Assembly: GCA_041658585.1 (NCBI GenBank)
Contig: JBAZZX010000037.1
Span: 1 to 30,119 of the forward strand
Direction: 5' to 3'
Source of the DNA: DYFC01 sp041658585
GTDB taxonomy: Bacteria > Nitrospirota > Thermodesulfovibrionia > Thermodesulfovibrionales > SM23-35
DNA length: 30,119 nt
Under the pieces are notes generated by a model. It saw only the letters and a program-made list of their open reading frames with translations. It was not told the origin of the DNA and searched no databases. Below are positions 7,085 through 16,502 of the stretch, one piece after another. The number at the start of each line of letters is the position of its first letter. Position 1 is the first letter of the stretch. The position numbers and the translations under genes are program-made.

Positions 7085-7528
7085 ATGGTAAAATTCAGCA
7101 CTGTGGAAGAGGTCGGCTTTGTCAAAAGTATAGAGGGCGCCTTTGCCACTGTTGCAGTGCCGAAGAAAAGCGCCTGTGAAGGGTGTTCCCTGAAAATATG
7201 CAAACCTGAACAACAGTTTATGGAGATTCAGGCGCTGAACAGCGTCCATGCGAGGGTCGGGCAAAAAGTAAAAGTAGTCCTGAAATCATATACATATTTA
7301 AAAAGCTCGATGGTTGTATACGGAATCCCGGCGCTTGCCCTTGTAGGAGGGGCCGTCATAGGAAAAGAATTGTTCGGCCCATTTTTTGCAGGCTCCGATC
7401 CTGATATGGTTTCCGCCGTTTCCGGATTCGGCGCTTTTGTGCTGTCTTTTTTATTGATAAAGCTCTGGAGTTTCAGGGCAGGGAAGAAAACCGAAGCAAA
7501 ACCGGTTATTGAAGAAATCATAGAATAG
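7085..7528 (+). CDS. RseC/MucC-like SoxR-reducing system protein
   Basis: About 147 residues from the ATG at 7085. The N-terminal cytoplasmic part holds a cysteine cluster (CEGCSLKIC, C-x2-C-x4-C) in a beta-rich domain. Two transmembrane helices follow (about YGIPALALVGGAVIG and VSGFGAFVLSFLLIKLW) and a charged tail. This is the layout of RseC, which in other bacteria assists the Rnf-type complex in reducing SoxR or modulates sigma-E. No Rnf or rpoE genes are in view, so it may be a stand-alone redox membrane protein. The start is uncertain: no strong ribosome site precedes it, and the frame is open upstream to 6950. It is divergent from panC. Confidence 0.8.
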   Translation: MVKFSTVEEVGFVKSIEGAFATVAVPKKSACEGCSLKICKPEQQFMEIQALNSVHARVGQKVKVVLKSYTYLKSSMVVYGIPALALVGGAVIGKELFGPFFAGSDPDMVSAVSGFGAFVLSFLLIKLWSFRAGKKTEAKPVIEEIIE

Positions 7529-7559
7529 ACAAATACTAAAAATAATGATTTTACAGAGG

Positions 7560-7690
7560 AGCTTCTTGCAAAAGTCGGCCTTTCTTAGATTGCCACGTCG
7601 CTTCACTCCTCGCAATGACAGCAAAGACGCCATTTGTCATTGCGAGCAAAGCGAAGCAATCTCGCTTTGCTAAGACATTTGCAAGAACCT
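7560..7690. repeat. palindromic dispersed element upstream of the EF-G gene
   Basis: Nested inverted repeats: TTCTTGCAAA (7563-7572) with TTTGCAAGAA (7678-7687), AGATTGC with GCAATCT, and CTCGCAATGACA with TGTCATTGCGAG. The 'TCATTGCGAGCAAAGCGAAGCAATCT' type of unit is a widespread bacterial intergenic repeat. It could fold into one long hairpin in RNA and may end transcription from the RseC-like gene. Confidence 0.65.
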
Positions 7691-7748
7691 CAGAGCTTAG
7701 GATTTCGAATTTAGAGTTTAGAATTTCAATAAATCACGAGGGGGTTTT

Positions 7749-9851
7749 ATGGCAAACATTGACGTCGATAAAATTCGGAATGTTGCCGTCATCGCACACG
7801 GCGGCGCGGGCAAAACGGCTTTGGTTGAGGCAATGCTTTTCAATTCCGGGTCGATAGACAGACTCGGTAATGTTGAAGACGGGACTACAACAACTGACTA
7901 CGAACCGGAAGAGATCGAGAGGAAAATAACCATTACTTCTTCCCTTGCCTTCTGCACCTGGAACGGCTTCACGATCAATCTTATTGACACTCCCGGATTT
8001 ATTAATTTCCTCGAGGATACGCGCGGCTGCTTAAGGGCGGTGGACGGAGCTTTAGTCATTGTCAGCGCCATATCCGGAGTCAAGGCCGAAACACAAAAGA
8101 TATGGAAGTATGCCTCCGAGTATGAACTGCCGAGAATGGTATTTGTTAATAAAATGGACAAGGATATGGCGAATTTTTCGAGGGCGCTGGGAGATATAGA
8201 AAAGACATTCGGAAGCGAAGGCCTGCCGTTGCAGATACCCATAGGCGCGGGAGAAAGTTTTCAGGGTGTTGTTGACCTTATAAAAATGAGGGCCTTCAAA
8301 ACCGTTGGAGGAAAGTCCGAGGAATCGGATATCCCTGCCGAGCTTCTTCCGGAGGCCGAGGAATACAGAAAAAAACTCGTCGAAAAAATCGCCGAGGCCG
8401 ACGACAATCTGCTTGAGAAATATCTTGAGGGAGGGACCCTCACTGATGAAGAAATAATAAAAGGGGTCAAGGAAGGCTCTCTTACCAGAAGGTTCATTCC
8501 CGTGGCCTGCGGCTCTGCCGTCGCTAACATTGCAGTACCGCAATTGCTCGAAACCATCATTCTTTGCCTGCCGTCGCCTGTCGAGATGGCGCGGATTTCA
8601 CCCATTAAAGGCACAAATCCTAAAAACAATACTCAGGTTGAAAGAAAACCTTCCGCTACGGAGCCTTTTTCAGCATATGTGTTTAAAACTATCGCCGACC
8701 CCTTTGCAGGCAGACTCTCGATGTTCAGGGTTTATTCCGGCTCGCTTAAGGCCGACTCCAATATACTGAATGCGTCAACCGGGGCAAAAGAAAGGATAGG
8801 CCAGGTCTTTCACATTCAGGGTAAAAAGCAGGTATCGGCGTCGTCATTAGGCCCCGGGGAGATCGGCGTTGTTGCAAAACTTAAAGAAACTTATACGGGA
8901 GATACCATCTGCGACGAGGGACATCCCGTTGTTTTTGAAAAGGCAAAGTTTGCCGACCCGTTGATTGCCTATGCGATAGCGCCAAAGAGCAAGGGCGATG
9001 AAGAAAAAGTCGGTACAGGCATTCACAGGATTCTTGAAGAGGACCCGACCCTCAGGTTCCAGAGGGACGAAGAGACAAAGGAAATGCTTCTCTCCGGAAT
9101 GGGGCAGGTACACCTTGAAGTTACCCTTGAAAGGCTTAAAAGGAAATTCGGGGTCGAGGTCCTGATGAAAACCCCGAAAGTGCCCTACAGAGAGACAATT
9201 AAAGTTGCGACAAAGGTGCAGGGCAGATACAAGAAACAGTCAGGAGGCCGCGGACAATACGGCGATTGCTGGCTTGAAGTCGAGCCTATGCTGAGGGGCG
9301 GAGGTTATGAATTTGCAGACAGGATCGTCGGCGGCGTCATCCCCCAGCAATACAGGCCTGCCGTTGAAAAAGGTGTTATTGAAACCATGAAAGAAGGAGT
9401 CGTAGCCGGGTTTCCTGTTGTCGATATAAAAGTATCCTTAACCGACGGTTCATACCATTCGGTGGATTCTTCGGAAATGGCCTTCAAGATAGCGGGTTCC
9501 ATGGCCCTGAAAAAAGCCATTCAGGAGGCAAAACCTATCTTGCTCGAACCGGTTATGAAGGTCGAAGTCATAATCCCGGATGACACTCTTGGGGCCATCA
9601 TTGGAGATCTGAATTCTAAAAGAGGAAAAGTGCAGGGCGTCGAGCCTCAGGCAGGCGGGAACCAGAAAATATCCGCGCTTGTGCCGATGTCCGAGATGCT
9701 GACGTATGCGAACCAGTTGCACAGTCTTACCTCGGGACGCGGACTCTATTCAATGGAATTCGCTCTCTATGAGGAATTACCCAGCCATTTGACACAGAAG
9801 ATCATCGCGGAACGGGAAGCGCAGAAGAAGGAAAAGGCTGAGGAAAAATAA
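7749..9851 (+). CDS. fusA: elongation factor G paralogue (EF-G2/EF-G-like GTPase)
   Basis: A 700-residue translational GTPase with the full five-domain EF-G layout. G1 is AHGGAGKT (16-23) in place of the canonical AHIDAGKT. G3 is DTPGF (80-84) and G4 is NKMD (134-137). Domain II and III motifs include GMGQVHLEVTLERLKRKFG, and domain IV has SGGRGQYGDCWLEVEP and the conserved GGVIPQQYRPAVEKGV. The C-terminal EF-G fold ends near SGRGLYSMEFALYEELP. The altered G1 places it with the secondary EF-G-like proteins, not clearly the main factor, and no rpsL/rpsG/tuf neighbours are seen. The ATG is preceded by GAGGGGG. Confidence 0.88.
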   Translation: MANIDVDKIRNVAVIAHGGAGKTALVEAMLFNSGSIDRLGNVEDGTTTTDYEPEEIERKITITSSLAFCTWNGFTINLIDTPGFINFLEDTRGCLRAVDGALVIVSAISGVKAETQKIWKYASEYELPRMVFVNKMDKDMANFSRALGDIEKTFGSEGLPLQIPIGAGESFQGVVDLIKMRAFKTVGGKSEESDIPAELLPEAEEYRKKLVEKIAEADDNLLEKYLEGGTLTDEEIIKGVKEGSLTRRFIPVACGSAVANIAVPQLLETIILCLPSPVEMARISPIKGTNPKNNTQVERKPSATEPFSAYVFKTIADPFAGRLSMFRVYSGSLKADSNILNASTGAKERIGQVFHIQGKKQVSASSLGPGEIGVVAKLKETYTGDTICDEGHPVVFEKAKFADPLIAYAIAPKSKGDEEKVGTGIHRILEEDPTLRFQRDEETKEMLLSGMGQVHLEVTLERLKRKFGVEVLMKTPKVPYRETIKVATKVQGRYKKQSGGRGQYGDCWLEVEPMLRGGGYEFADRIVGGVIPQQYRPAVEKGVIETMKEGVVAGFPVVDIKVSLTDGSYHSVDSSEMAFKIAGSMALKKAIQEAKPILLEPVMKVEVIIPDDTLGAIIGDLNSKRGKVQGVEPQAGGNQKISALVPMSEMLTYANQLHSLTSGRGLYSMEFALYEELPSHLTQKIIAEREAQKKEKAEEK

Positions 9852-9909
9852 TAGAGATTCATCAGTTACATTAAATTAAGATCTTGTTTTGCACCATTTA
9901 TTTAAACTC

Positions 9910-12711
9910 ATGACAAAAGACTATAAAGATACCTTGAATCTTCCGCAGACGGATTTCCCCATGAAGGCGAACCTTGCGCAGAAAGAACCTTTCATGCTGG
10001 ACTTCTGGGAAGAGAACAAGGTTTATGAAAAGCTGCAGGAAAAGAGAAAAGGCGGCGCACACTACATCCTCCATGACGGCCCTCCCTATGCAAACGGCCA
10101 CATACATATCGGCCACGCCCTGAATAAAATACTCAAGGATATTATCGTCAAATATAAGTCGATGAAGGGCTTTTATTCACCCTATGTACCCGGATGGGAC
10201 TGCCACGGCCTGCCGATTGAACTGCAGGTGGATAAAGACCTCGGGGATAAAAAGGACAAGCTTTCGGTCCTCGAAAAGAGGGAATTTTGCAGGGAATATG
10301 CCGCAAAATTCGTAGACATCCAGAGAGAAGAATTCAGGAGGCTCGGCGTTTTCGGAGACTGGCAGAAGCCTTATCTCACCATGACAAATGCTTACGAGGC
10401 AACCATAGTGAGGGAATTCTGCAAATTTATAGAAACAGGTTCTGTATATAAAGGCAAGAAGCCGGTGCACTGGTGTCCTTCATGTGTTACCGCCCTTGCA
10501 GAGGCCGAAGTCGAATACAACGATAAGGAATCACCCTCGGTATTCGTAAAGTTTGAGGTTGACGACGAGAATATCAATAAATTCTTGCCTGATCTGAAGG
10601 GGAAAACCGTCTTTGTAATCATTTGGACAACGACTCCATGGACTCTGCCTGCCAATCTGGCAATAGCTTTTCATCCGGATTTTGATTACGTTGCAGTTGA
10701 GCAGGGAGATGAAGTTTACATTGTTGCAGAGGGCAGGGTTGAAGCTCTCGGGGAGAAGATCGGCCTTCAGGGCAGCATCATTGCAAGAACTTTGGGTAAA
10801 ACCCTTGAAGGTATGGAGGCCGGACATCCTTTTATACGGAGAAGATCAAAGGCAGTTCTTGGCGAATTCATATCCCTTAAAGAAGGCACCGGGATTGTCC
10901 ATATAGCTCCCGGCCACGGAGAGGACGACTATGAACTCGGGCTCAAATACGGGCTTGATATCTATGCGCCTGTTGATGACCACGGCAAGTTTAAATTCTC
11001 CGGAACTGAGAAAGATTCGCCCCTGCAGGGTAAATTTGTTTTCAAGGCTAATACCGAGATCATAGAGATACTCCAACGCAATAATAAACTGATAAAAGAG
11101 GAGAAGATAAAACATTCATATCCCCATTGCTGGCGGTGCAAGAAACCTGTCATTTTCCGCGCAACAGAGCAGTGGTTTATCTCCATGCAAAAGAACGAAT
11201 TAAGAGAAAAAGCCCTTTCCGAAATAGACAGGGTAATATGGATCCCGAAATGGGGACGTGAGAGGATACATGGAATGGTCACAAACAGACCCGACTGGTG
11301 TTTGTCCCGGCAGCGGTCATGGGGAGTGCCAATCACCATTCTTAAGTGCACCGAGTGTGAAGAGTTTGTAACGGACCATGAAGTGCTCTCGAAGATCGTT
11401 GAGCTTGTTGAAGGCAATAGCGCGGACGTCTGGTTCATGAAAGATGCCGAGGAGTTTCTGCCCGCAGGCTTTAAATGCAGGAGATGCGGCGGCACATCAT
11501 TCTCCAAAGAAATGGATATCCTCGACGTCTGGTTTGACTCAGGCGTAAGCCATGCCGCAGTCCTTGAGAAAGACGACAGGCTTTCATGGCCTGCCGATAT
11601 GTATCTTGAAGGAAGCGACCAGCACAGGGGATGGTTTCAGAGTTCGCTTCTTGCATCAATAGGGACAAGGGGTAAAGCGCCATACAGAACGGTCCTTACG
11701 CACGGGTTTACCGTTGACGGCCAAGGCAAAAAGATGTCCAAATCCCTCGGCAATGTCGTCGCCCCGCAGGAAGTGATAAAAAGCAACGGCGCCGAAATAC
11801 TGAGGTTATGGGTTTCGGCGGAAGATTACAAAGACGACGTAAGAATCTCAAAGGTGATCCTTGAAAGATTAACGGAGGCATACAGAAAAATAAGGAATAC
11901 GTGCAGATTTCTCCTCGGAAACGTATATGACTTCGACGGAAACGATTACGGCAAAGACCTGCTTGAGATCGACAGATGGGCGATGAGCAGGCTGCAGACC
12001 TTTACAAAAAAGGTTTCGGCAGCCTATGAGAGTTTTGACTTCCATGAGGTCTTCCACAGCATCTACAATTTCTGTATAGTTGATATGAGCTCCTTTTATC
12101 TTGACGTCTTAAAGGACAGGCTTTACACCTTCAGGTCCGATTCGACTGAAAGGCGCGCCGCCCAATGGGTGCTCCGGCAGATATTATGCTCCATGACTCA
12201 ATTAATGGCCCCGGTCCTTTCATTTACCTCGGAGGAAGTTTGGAGCCATATAAAACGGAAAATGCAGGACATTGAAGAATCTGTTTTCCTGTCCGAATTC
12301 CCTGTGGCTGATGAAAAATACCTTGACCTGCAGCTTGAGAAAAAATGGGGAGACCTTTTTATCCTGAGGAATGAGGTAAACAAGGCCCTTGAGATAAAGA
12401 GAGCTGAAAAGTTCATCGGCAATTCCCTTGAAGCAAAGATCACTCTCTTACTGCCTGAACAGTATAATACCCTTACATCTAAAGACAGGGATTTTTTCCC
12501 CACCTTCTTCATTGTCTCGGCGGCAGAGGTTACAGACAAGAATATCGAAGATTCTTATAAGAGTACTGAAATAGAGGGGCTTGAAATAAAAATTGAAAAA
12601 GCCCCTGGCTCAAAATGCCAGAGGTGCTGGAACCGGAGCGAAAGCGTAGGCTCATTCACGGAAGCGCCTGAAGTATGCGACAGATGTTATAAGGTCATCG
12701 CCGATAAATAA
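9910..12711 (+). CDS. ileS: isoleucyl-tRNA synthetase
   Basis: About 933 residues, normal for bacterial IleRS. The class I motifs are PYANGHIHIGHALNK (HIGH at 66-69) and KKMSKSLGN. An editing (CP1) domain includes the conserved WTTTPWTLPAN. Paired Cys sites (KCTECEEF and KCRRCGGTSF) sit in the connective region, and a C-terminal zinc finger (CQRCWNRSE and CDRCYK) closes the protein, as in E. coli-type enzymes. The ATG at 9910 is chosen; a TTG at 9889 would add seven residues, and neither has a strong ribosome site. No T-box leader is visible in the 58 bp after the EF-G gene. Confidence 0.97.
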   Translation: MTKDYKDTLNLPQTDFPMKANLAQKEPFMLDFWEENKVYEKLQEKRKGGAHYILHDGPPYANGHIHIGHALNKILKDIIVKYKSMKGFYSPYVPGWDCHGLPIELQVDKDLGDKKDKLSVLEKREFCREYAAKFVDIQREEFRRLGVFGDWQKPYLTMTNAYEATIVREFCKFIETGSVYKGKKPVHWCPSCVTALAEAEVEYNDKESPSVFVKFEVDDENINKFLPDLKGKTVFVIIWTTTPWTLPANLAIAFHPDFDYVAVEQGDEVYIVAEGRVEALGEKIGLQGSIIARTLGKTLEGMEAGHPFIRRRSKAVLGEFISLKEGTGIVHIAPGHGEDDYELGLKYGLDIYAPVDDHGKFKFSGTEKDSPLQGKFVFKANTEIIEILQRNNKLIKEEKIKHSYPHCWRCKKPVIFRATEQWFISMQKNELREKALSEIDRVIWIPKWGRERIHGMVTNRPDWCLSRQRSWGVPITILKCTECEEFVTDHEVLSKIVELVEGNSADVWFMKDAEEFLPAGFKCRRCGGTSFSKEMDILDVWFDSGVSHAAVLEKDDRLSWPADMYLEGSDQHRGWFQSSLLASIGTRGKAPYRTVLTHGFTVDGQGKKMSKSLGNVVAPQEVIKSNGAEILRLWVSAEDYKDDVRISKVILERLTEAYRKIRNTCRFLLGNVYDFDGNDYGKDLLEIDRWAMSRLQTFTKKVSAAYESFDFHEVFHSIYNFCIVDMSSFYLDVLKDRLYTFRSDSTERRAAQWVLRQILCSMTQLMAPVLSFTSEEVWSHIKRKMQDIEESVFLSEFPVADEKYLDLQLEKKWGDLFILRNEVNKALEIKRAEKFIGNSLEAKITLLLPEQYNTLTSKDRDFFPTFFIVSAAEVTDKNIEDSYKSTEIEGLEIKIEKAPGSKCQRCWNRSESVGSFTEAPEVCDRCYKVIADK

Positions 12712-12723
12712 ATTAATTGGATA

Positions 12724-12888
12724 AAGCAAGGGCAGATATGCTGAAAAAGCCTTGTAGCAACACCTTATACTCATAAGAACCGGTCGGCAAGCCTTCTGCT
12801 AAAAAAATAAACCAAGATTTGCAGTCATGTGTATCGCAAATGATCTCTTGTTGCATTACAAGGGTTTTTCAGCATGTCTGCCCTTGTT
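12724..12888. repeat. 165-bp long inverted-repeat (MITE-like) element
   Basis: The arms at 12724-12761 and 12850-12888 are about 38 bp long and match inversely except for a few substitutions and small gaps. Both contain CAAGGGCAGA(T/C)ATGCTGAAAAA. The 88-bp centre has a second inner pair (AGATTTGC with GCAAAT-ATCT). It lies between ileS and lspA and has no coding frame. The form suits a non-autonomous mobile element, or a strong transcriptional hairpin separating the two genes. Confidence 0.7.
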
Positions 12889-12918
12889 ATTAAAAGAAAG
12901 GTTTACAACACTTAGGTA

Positions 12919-13362
12919 ATGAAAAGAATAATTTATGTCCTGTTGATCGTCGCAACCGTTATCGCGCTCGATCAGATCACAAAATATATGATCGTCACCT
13001 CATTTAATACCCATGATTCCATCGAGATATTCCCATTCCTTAATATAGTAAACGTCAGGAACACCGGCGCCGCCTTCGGCATGTTCAGGAGTCTCGGCAG
13101 CGGCTTTTTCATCATCATCTCACTGGCGGCAATAATCTTCGTAGTAAACCTTATCATGAGAAATGCCTATAATTTTATCGGCCTGTCTCTCATACTCGGC
13201 GGCGCCGTCGGCAATCTAATCGACAGGTTATTTTATGGCAAAGTCGTGGACTTCATAGATTTCTCCATAGGCAATTTCCATTGGCCGGCCTTTAATGTTG
13301 CGGATTCATCCCTCACCATCGGCATCGGAATTATCCTGATAACCTCGCTTCTAAAGAAATAA
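12919..13362 (+). CDS. lspA: lipoprotein signal peptidase (signal peptidase II)
   Basis: A 147-residue inner-membrane aspartyl protease that cuts the signal peptide from diacylated prolipoproteins. Four hydrophobic helices are visible. The catalytic aspartates are in GNLIDRL (D102) and FNVADS (D129), and NVRNTGAAFG is conserved. AGG lies just before the ATG. lgt, the enzyme acting before it on the same substrates, lies 2.3 kb downstream on the same strand, and at least one lipoprotein (26892) is encoded in the window. Confidence 0.96.
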   Translation: MKRIIYVLLIVATVIALDQITKYMIVTSFNTHDSIEIFPFLNIVNVRNTGAAFGMFRSLGSGFFIIISLAAIIFVVNLIMRNAYNFIGLSLILGGAVGNLIDRLFYGKVVDFIDFSIGNFHWPAFNVADSSLTIGIGIILITSLLKK

Positions 13363-13412
13363 TCCTTTCGCTGAAAATTCATGAAAAATTATATACTACG
13401 ATAAAAGTGTTT

Positions 13413-15005
13413 ATGAAAAAATATCTTTTTCTGATAATTCTTATCGCGGTTTTTGTGTCCTTTTTCAGGCTCGGTTCCGTTACGCTCTTTGACGTCGATG
13501 AGGCTGTTTTTGCCCAAGCCACAAAAGAGATGCTCGAGAGCGCCGACTGGATAACGCCGACTTATAACGGTGAAAACCGCTATGACAAGCCTATATTATT
13601 CTACTGGCTGATGGCGGCCTCTTATAAGGTTTTCGGCATTAACGAATTTGCCGCGCGGTTTCCTTCCGCCCTCTCGGGAGTGCTGCTGGTTCTGTCCGTC
13701 TTTTTATTTGTCAGACATTTCCGTGACGATAAAGAGGCTTTTTATGCCTCCATCCCATTGGCGCTATCAATCTACTTCTTCATGTATTCCCATGCGGCGG
13801 TCACCGATATGGCGCTTTCATTGTTTATAACCCTGTCACTGTTCTCATTTTTTCTCTCAATAAAAAAGAACAGAAATTATATTTACGGCTTTTACATATG
13901 CTCGGCCCTTGCCTTTCTGACAAAGGGGTTGATAGGCATAGTATTTCCTTTCGGCATAGCCTTAATATATTTGTTGGCTGCGGAAAGACTGCAAGGGCTT
14001 AAAAAGATATTTCATTTCAAGGCGGCGCTTCTTTTTCTGGTCCTTGCATTGCCATGGTATACGGCTGAATATATGGCCAACGGGCAGGAGTTTATTCGGC
14101 AGTTTTTCATAAAGCATCACTTCGCAAGGTACGCCGGCGTTATATCGGGACATAAAGGTCCGGTCTATTACTATATTCCGGTGATTATTGCGGGGCTTTT
14201 CCCATGGATCGCATTTTTGCCTGCCGGTATCGCAACTGCTGTTAAAGAAATCAAGTCCCTAAAGAGCGATAAAAACCTTCTTGCCGTTCACGACAATCCG
14301 GGGTTGTTTCTATTGATATGGTTCGGGTTTATATTTTTATTTTTTTCATTCTCGACAACAAAACTTCCTAATTACATCCTTTCTGCAATACCTGCAGCTT
14401 CAATATTGATTTCGTACGGCATGTATCCCGATAGAGGGTATTCGTCCATTGGCATATCAGGAAGCCGGAACGGCTTTGTAAACGTTTTCATTGTAATTGT
14501 ATCCATATTGATAGGCATTGCTTTTATCTTCTCCAGGGCATATCTCGTAAAAATGGAGGTCTATGATGTTGCCTGGACGTATTATTCCGCTTTGCTTATG
14601 TTTGCACTGGCGTCAGGCAGCTTCTATGCGATGGTTATAAAGCGAAAATATTACGGATATATATCGGCAGTTATGGCCGTATTTCTGTGTCTGATGTCGA
14701 TAAAGGCGCTGCCTGCCGCAAACCGGTATCTTCAAGGCGCGCTTTATCAATACAGTCTATATGCACGGGCGAGACTCGGCAATGATGATAAAATAATCGC
14801 TTACGGGATGAATAATCCCAGCATCGTATTTTACTCCGGACATAAAATAATAAGCGTCAGGGGCAAGGAAAAATTAATGCCTTATATGAGCAACGCAGGG
14901 ACATTGATAGCCATAACAAAGGCAAAGGATATTGAAACCTTAAAGGATTCAGGGTTCAACATATTGGATACGAATGGAAGATATGCCTTACTTGAAAGAA
15001 AATAA
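13413..15005 (+). CDS. ArnT/PMT-like GT-C glycosyltransferase (family 39/83)
   Basis: A 530-residue polytopic membrane protein, mostly hydrophobic, with about 11-12 helices by eye. The first periplasmic loop has the family signature: DVDEAVFAQATKEMLESADW (catalytic-type Asp-Glu), then YDKPILFYW and AARFPSA. Such enzymes move a sugar from a polyprenyl-phosphate carrier to lipid A or another acceptor on the periplasmic face. It is followed, with a 32-bp overlap, by a PAP2 phosphatase that could recycle the lipid carrier. A GTG at 13407 is an alternative start. The acceptor and sugar are unknown. Confidence 0.85.
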   Translation: MKKYLFLIILIAVFVSFFRLGSVTLFDVDEAVFAQATKEMLESADWITPTYNGENRYDKPILFYWLMAASYKVFGINEFAARFPSALSGVLLVLSVFLFVRHFRDDKEAFYASIPLALSIYFFMYSHAAVTDMALSLFITLSLFSFFLSIKKNRNYIYGFYICSALAFLTKGLIGIVFPFGIALIYLLAAERLQGLKKIFHFKAALLFLVLALPWYTAEYMANGQEFIRQFFIKHHFARYAGVISGHKGPVYYYIPVIIAGLFPWIAFLPAGIATAVKEIKSLKSDKNLLAVHDNPGLFLLIWFGFIFLFFSFSTTKLPNYILSAIPAASILISYGMYPDRGYSSIGISGSRNGFVNVFIVIVSILIGIAFIFSRAYLVKMEVYDVAWTYYSALLMFALASGSFYAMVIKRKYYGYISAVMAVFLCLMSIKALPAANRYLQGALYQYSLYARARLGNDDKIIAYGMNNPSIVFYSGHKIISVRGKEKLMPYMSNAGTLIAITKAKDIETLKDSGFNILDTNGRYALLERK

Positions 15006-15597
15006 AAAAATTATTTATGCGGCGTGTTTGATTCCCTTATTGCTATTTTACGTTGACAGGACGGCGGCTTTATGGTTTGACCATACTTATGATAACCTGA
15101 AGCTTCACAAGGCGCTTAAATATATCGACCCTGTTATGAATATTATCGGGAACGGCTTAACACTCATAATCATCGGTTTTCTGCTTTATATGATCGGCAA
15201 ATATTACAACCGGAGACTGCATCTCATAGGCAAATCATTATTCATAGGGCTATTGACTACGGGAGCGGTCGTCCAGATACTGAAGCATTTTATCGGCAGA
15301 GCAAGGCCGAAGTTGACTTACGACCCTGTTTTCATAGGACCGTCATTCAAAAGCGGATATGATTCTTTTCCTTCAGGCCATTCCGCCATGGTATTCTTTT
15401 TTGCATATACACTCTCCCGGTATTTCCCGAAGTACAGGGTATTATTTTACCTGTTTGCCCTTACAGTAAGCATTGACAGGGTCGAGGAACTTGCCCATTT
15501 TCCCTCGGATATTCTGGCAGGGGCGATCGTCGGCCTTATTGTGGGAAAAGTATTTTCCGATAAAATTTCTTCTCTTAAAGTTCCGGCGCCTCAATAA
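14974..15597 (+). CDS. PAP2-family membrane phosphatase
   Basis: A 207-residue membrane protein with the three phosphatase motifs of the PAP2 family: KHFIGRARP (104-112), PSGHS (133-137) and a final R-x5-HFPSDILAG segment carrying the Arg, His and Asp. It probably dephosphorylates undecaprenyl pyrophosphate, a phospholipid or lipid A on the periplasmic side. It overlaps the preceding GT-C gene by 32 bp, so the two are coupled, which fits recycling or trimming of a lipid carrier used by that transferase. An ATG at 14983 is an alternative start. Confidence 0.87.
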   Translation: MEDMPYLKENKKIIYAACLIPLLLFYVDRTAALWFDHTYDNLKLHKALKYIDPVMNIIGNGLTLIIIGFLLYMIGKYYNRRLHLIGKSLFIGLLTTGAVVQILKHFIGRARPKLTYDPVFIGPSFKSGYDSFPSGHSAMVFFFAYTLSRYFPKYRVLFYLFALTVSIDRVEELAHFPSDILAGAIVGLIVGKVFSDKISSLKVPAPQ

Positions 15598-15622
15598 GCG
15601 TCCTGTGTTATTATAAAAAGAT

Positions 15623-16387
15623 ATGCATCCAATCCTGATAAGAATCGGCCCGTTAACGATACACACCTATGGATTTCTGATAGCCGTCGGCTTTCTCATC
15701 GCTCTCTATCTTGCGGTCCGACAGGCAAAAAAAGAGGGCATCCCTTCGGACAGGATCATTGACCTCGGGTTTTATATCCTGCTTGCCGCGATTGTCGGTT
15801 CCCGGCTCTTGTTCATACTCATTAACAGCGGTTATTATTTAAATAATCCTATGGCTGTTTTTAAAATATGGGAAGGCGGACTCGTTTTTTACGGGGGAGT
15901 ATTGCTTGCAGTGCCGACCGTCATCTGGTATGTGAAAAAAAATAATCTTGACCTCTGGACAACGACCGATATCTTTGCGCCTTCTATCGCCATCGGTCAT
16001 GCCTTCGGCAGGCTCGGATGCTTTTTTGCCGGATGCTGTTTTGGAAAAACCGCCGAGACGCTGCCATGGGGAATTATATTCACGGACCCGGAATGCCTTG
16101 CTCCGCTTAACACCCGCCTACATCCCGTACAACTATATGAATCCGCGGGCGAACTCATAAATTTTCTTATCTTGATAACGCTGGCGAAACACAAATCCTT
16201 CAAAGGCCAGGTATCTTTGACTTACCTGCTCCTCTACGCAACCCTGCGGTTCATCGTGGAATTATTCAGAGGGGATGCCGCAAGAGGCTTTCTCCTGTCC
16301 CATATATCGGTTTCGCAGGGAATAAGTATCCTGATGTTTATTGCCGCAATTGCGGGGATGATTATTTTAAAACAGAGAAAAAAATAA
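15623..16387 (+). CDS. lgt: prolipoprotein diacylglyceryl transferase
   Basis: A 254-residue inner-membrane enzyme that attaches diacylglycerol to the lipobox cysteine before LspA acts. It has several helices and the family signature HAFGRLGCFFAGCC (from 126), including the conserved His and Arg. The N-terminus (PLTIHTYGFLIAVGF) and C-terminal ELFRGD are also typical. It starts 25 bp after the PAP2 gene and probably shares its transcript. The ribosome site is weak. Confidence 0.95.
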   Translation: MHPILIRIGPLTIHTYGFLIAVGFLIALYLAVRQAKKEGIPSDRIIDLGFYILLAAIVGSRLLFILINSGYYLNNPMAVFKIWEGGLVFYGGVLLAVPTVIWYVKKNNLDLWTTTDIFAPSIAIGHAFGRLGCFFAGCCFGKTAETLPWGIIFTDPECLAPLNTRLHPVQLYESAGELINFLILITLAKHKSFKGQVSLTYLLLYATLRFIVELFRGDAARGFLLSHISVSQGISILMFIAAIAGMIILKQRKK

Positions 16388-16502
16388 GCAGCACAATATC
16401 AATCCTAAAAATTCAATTATTAACCGTCTCATAATAGAATGGACATTAAATAGTTGTCCTTATCCGGCTTATTTTAGGATACTTTTTATATTTTTTGAGG
16501 CG
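16388..16502. other. convergent intergenic gap
   Basis: AT-rich gap between the ends of lgt and the Gfo/Idh gene. TCCTAAAA (16403-16410) and TTTTAGGA (16472-16479) are inverted copies that could form a weak stem. No strong terminator or gene is seen. Confidence 0.35.

Noticed and set aside
9852..9909. T-box leader for ileS
   Set aside because: The gap is too short and lacks the T-box sequence and terminator.
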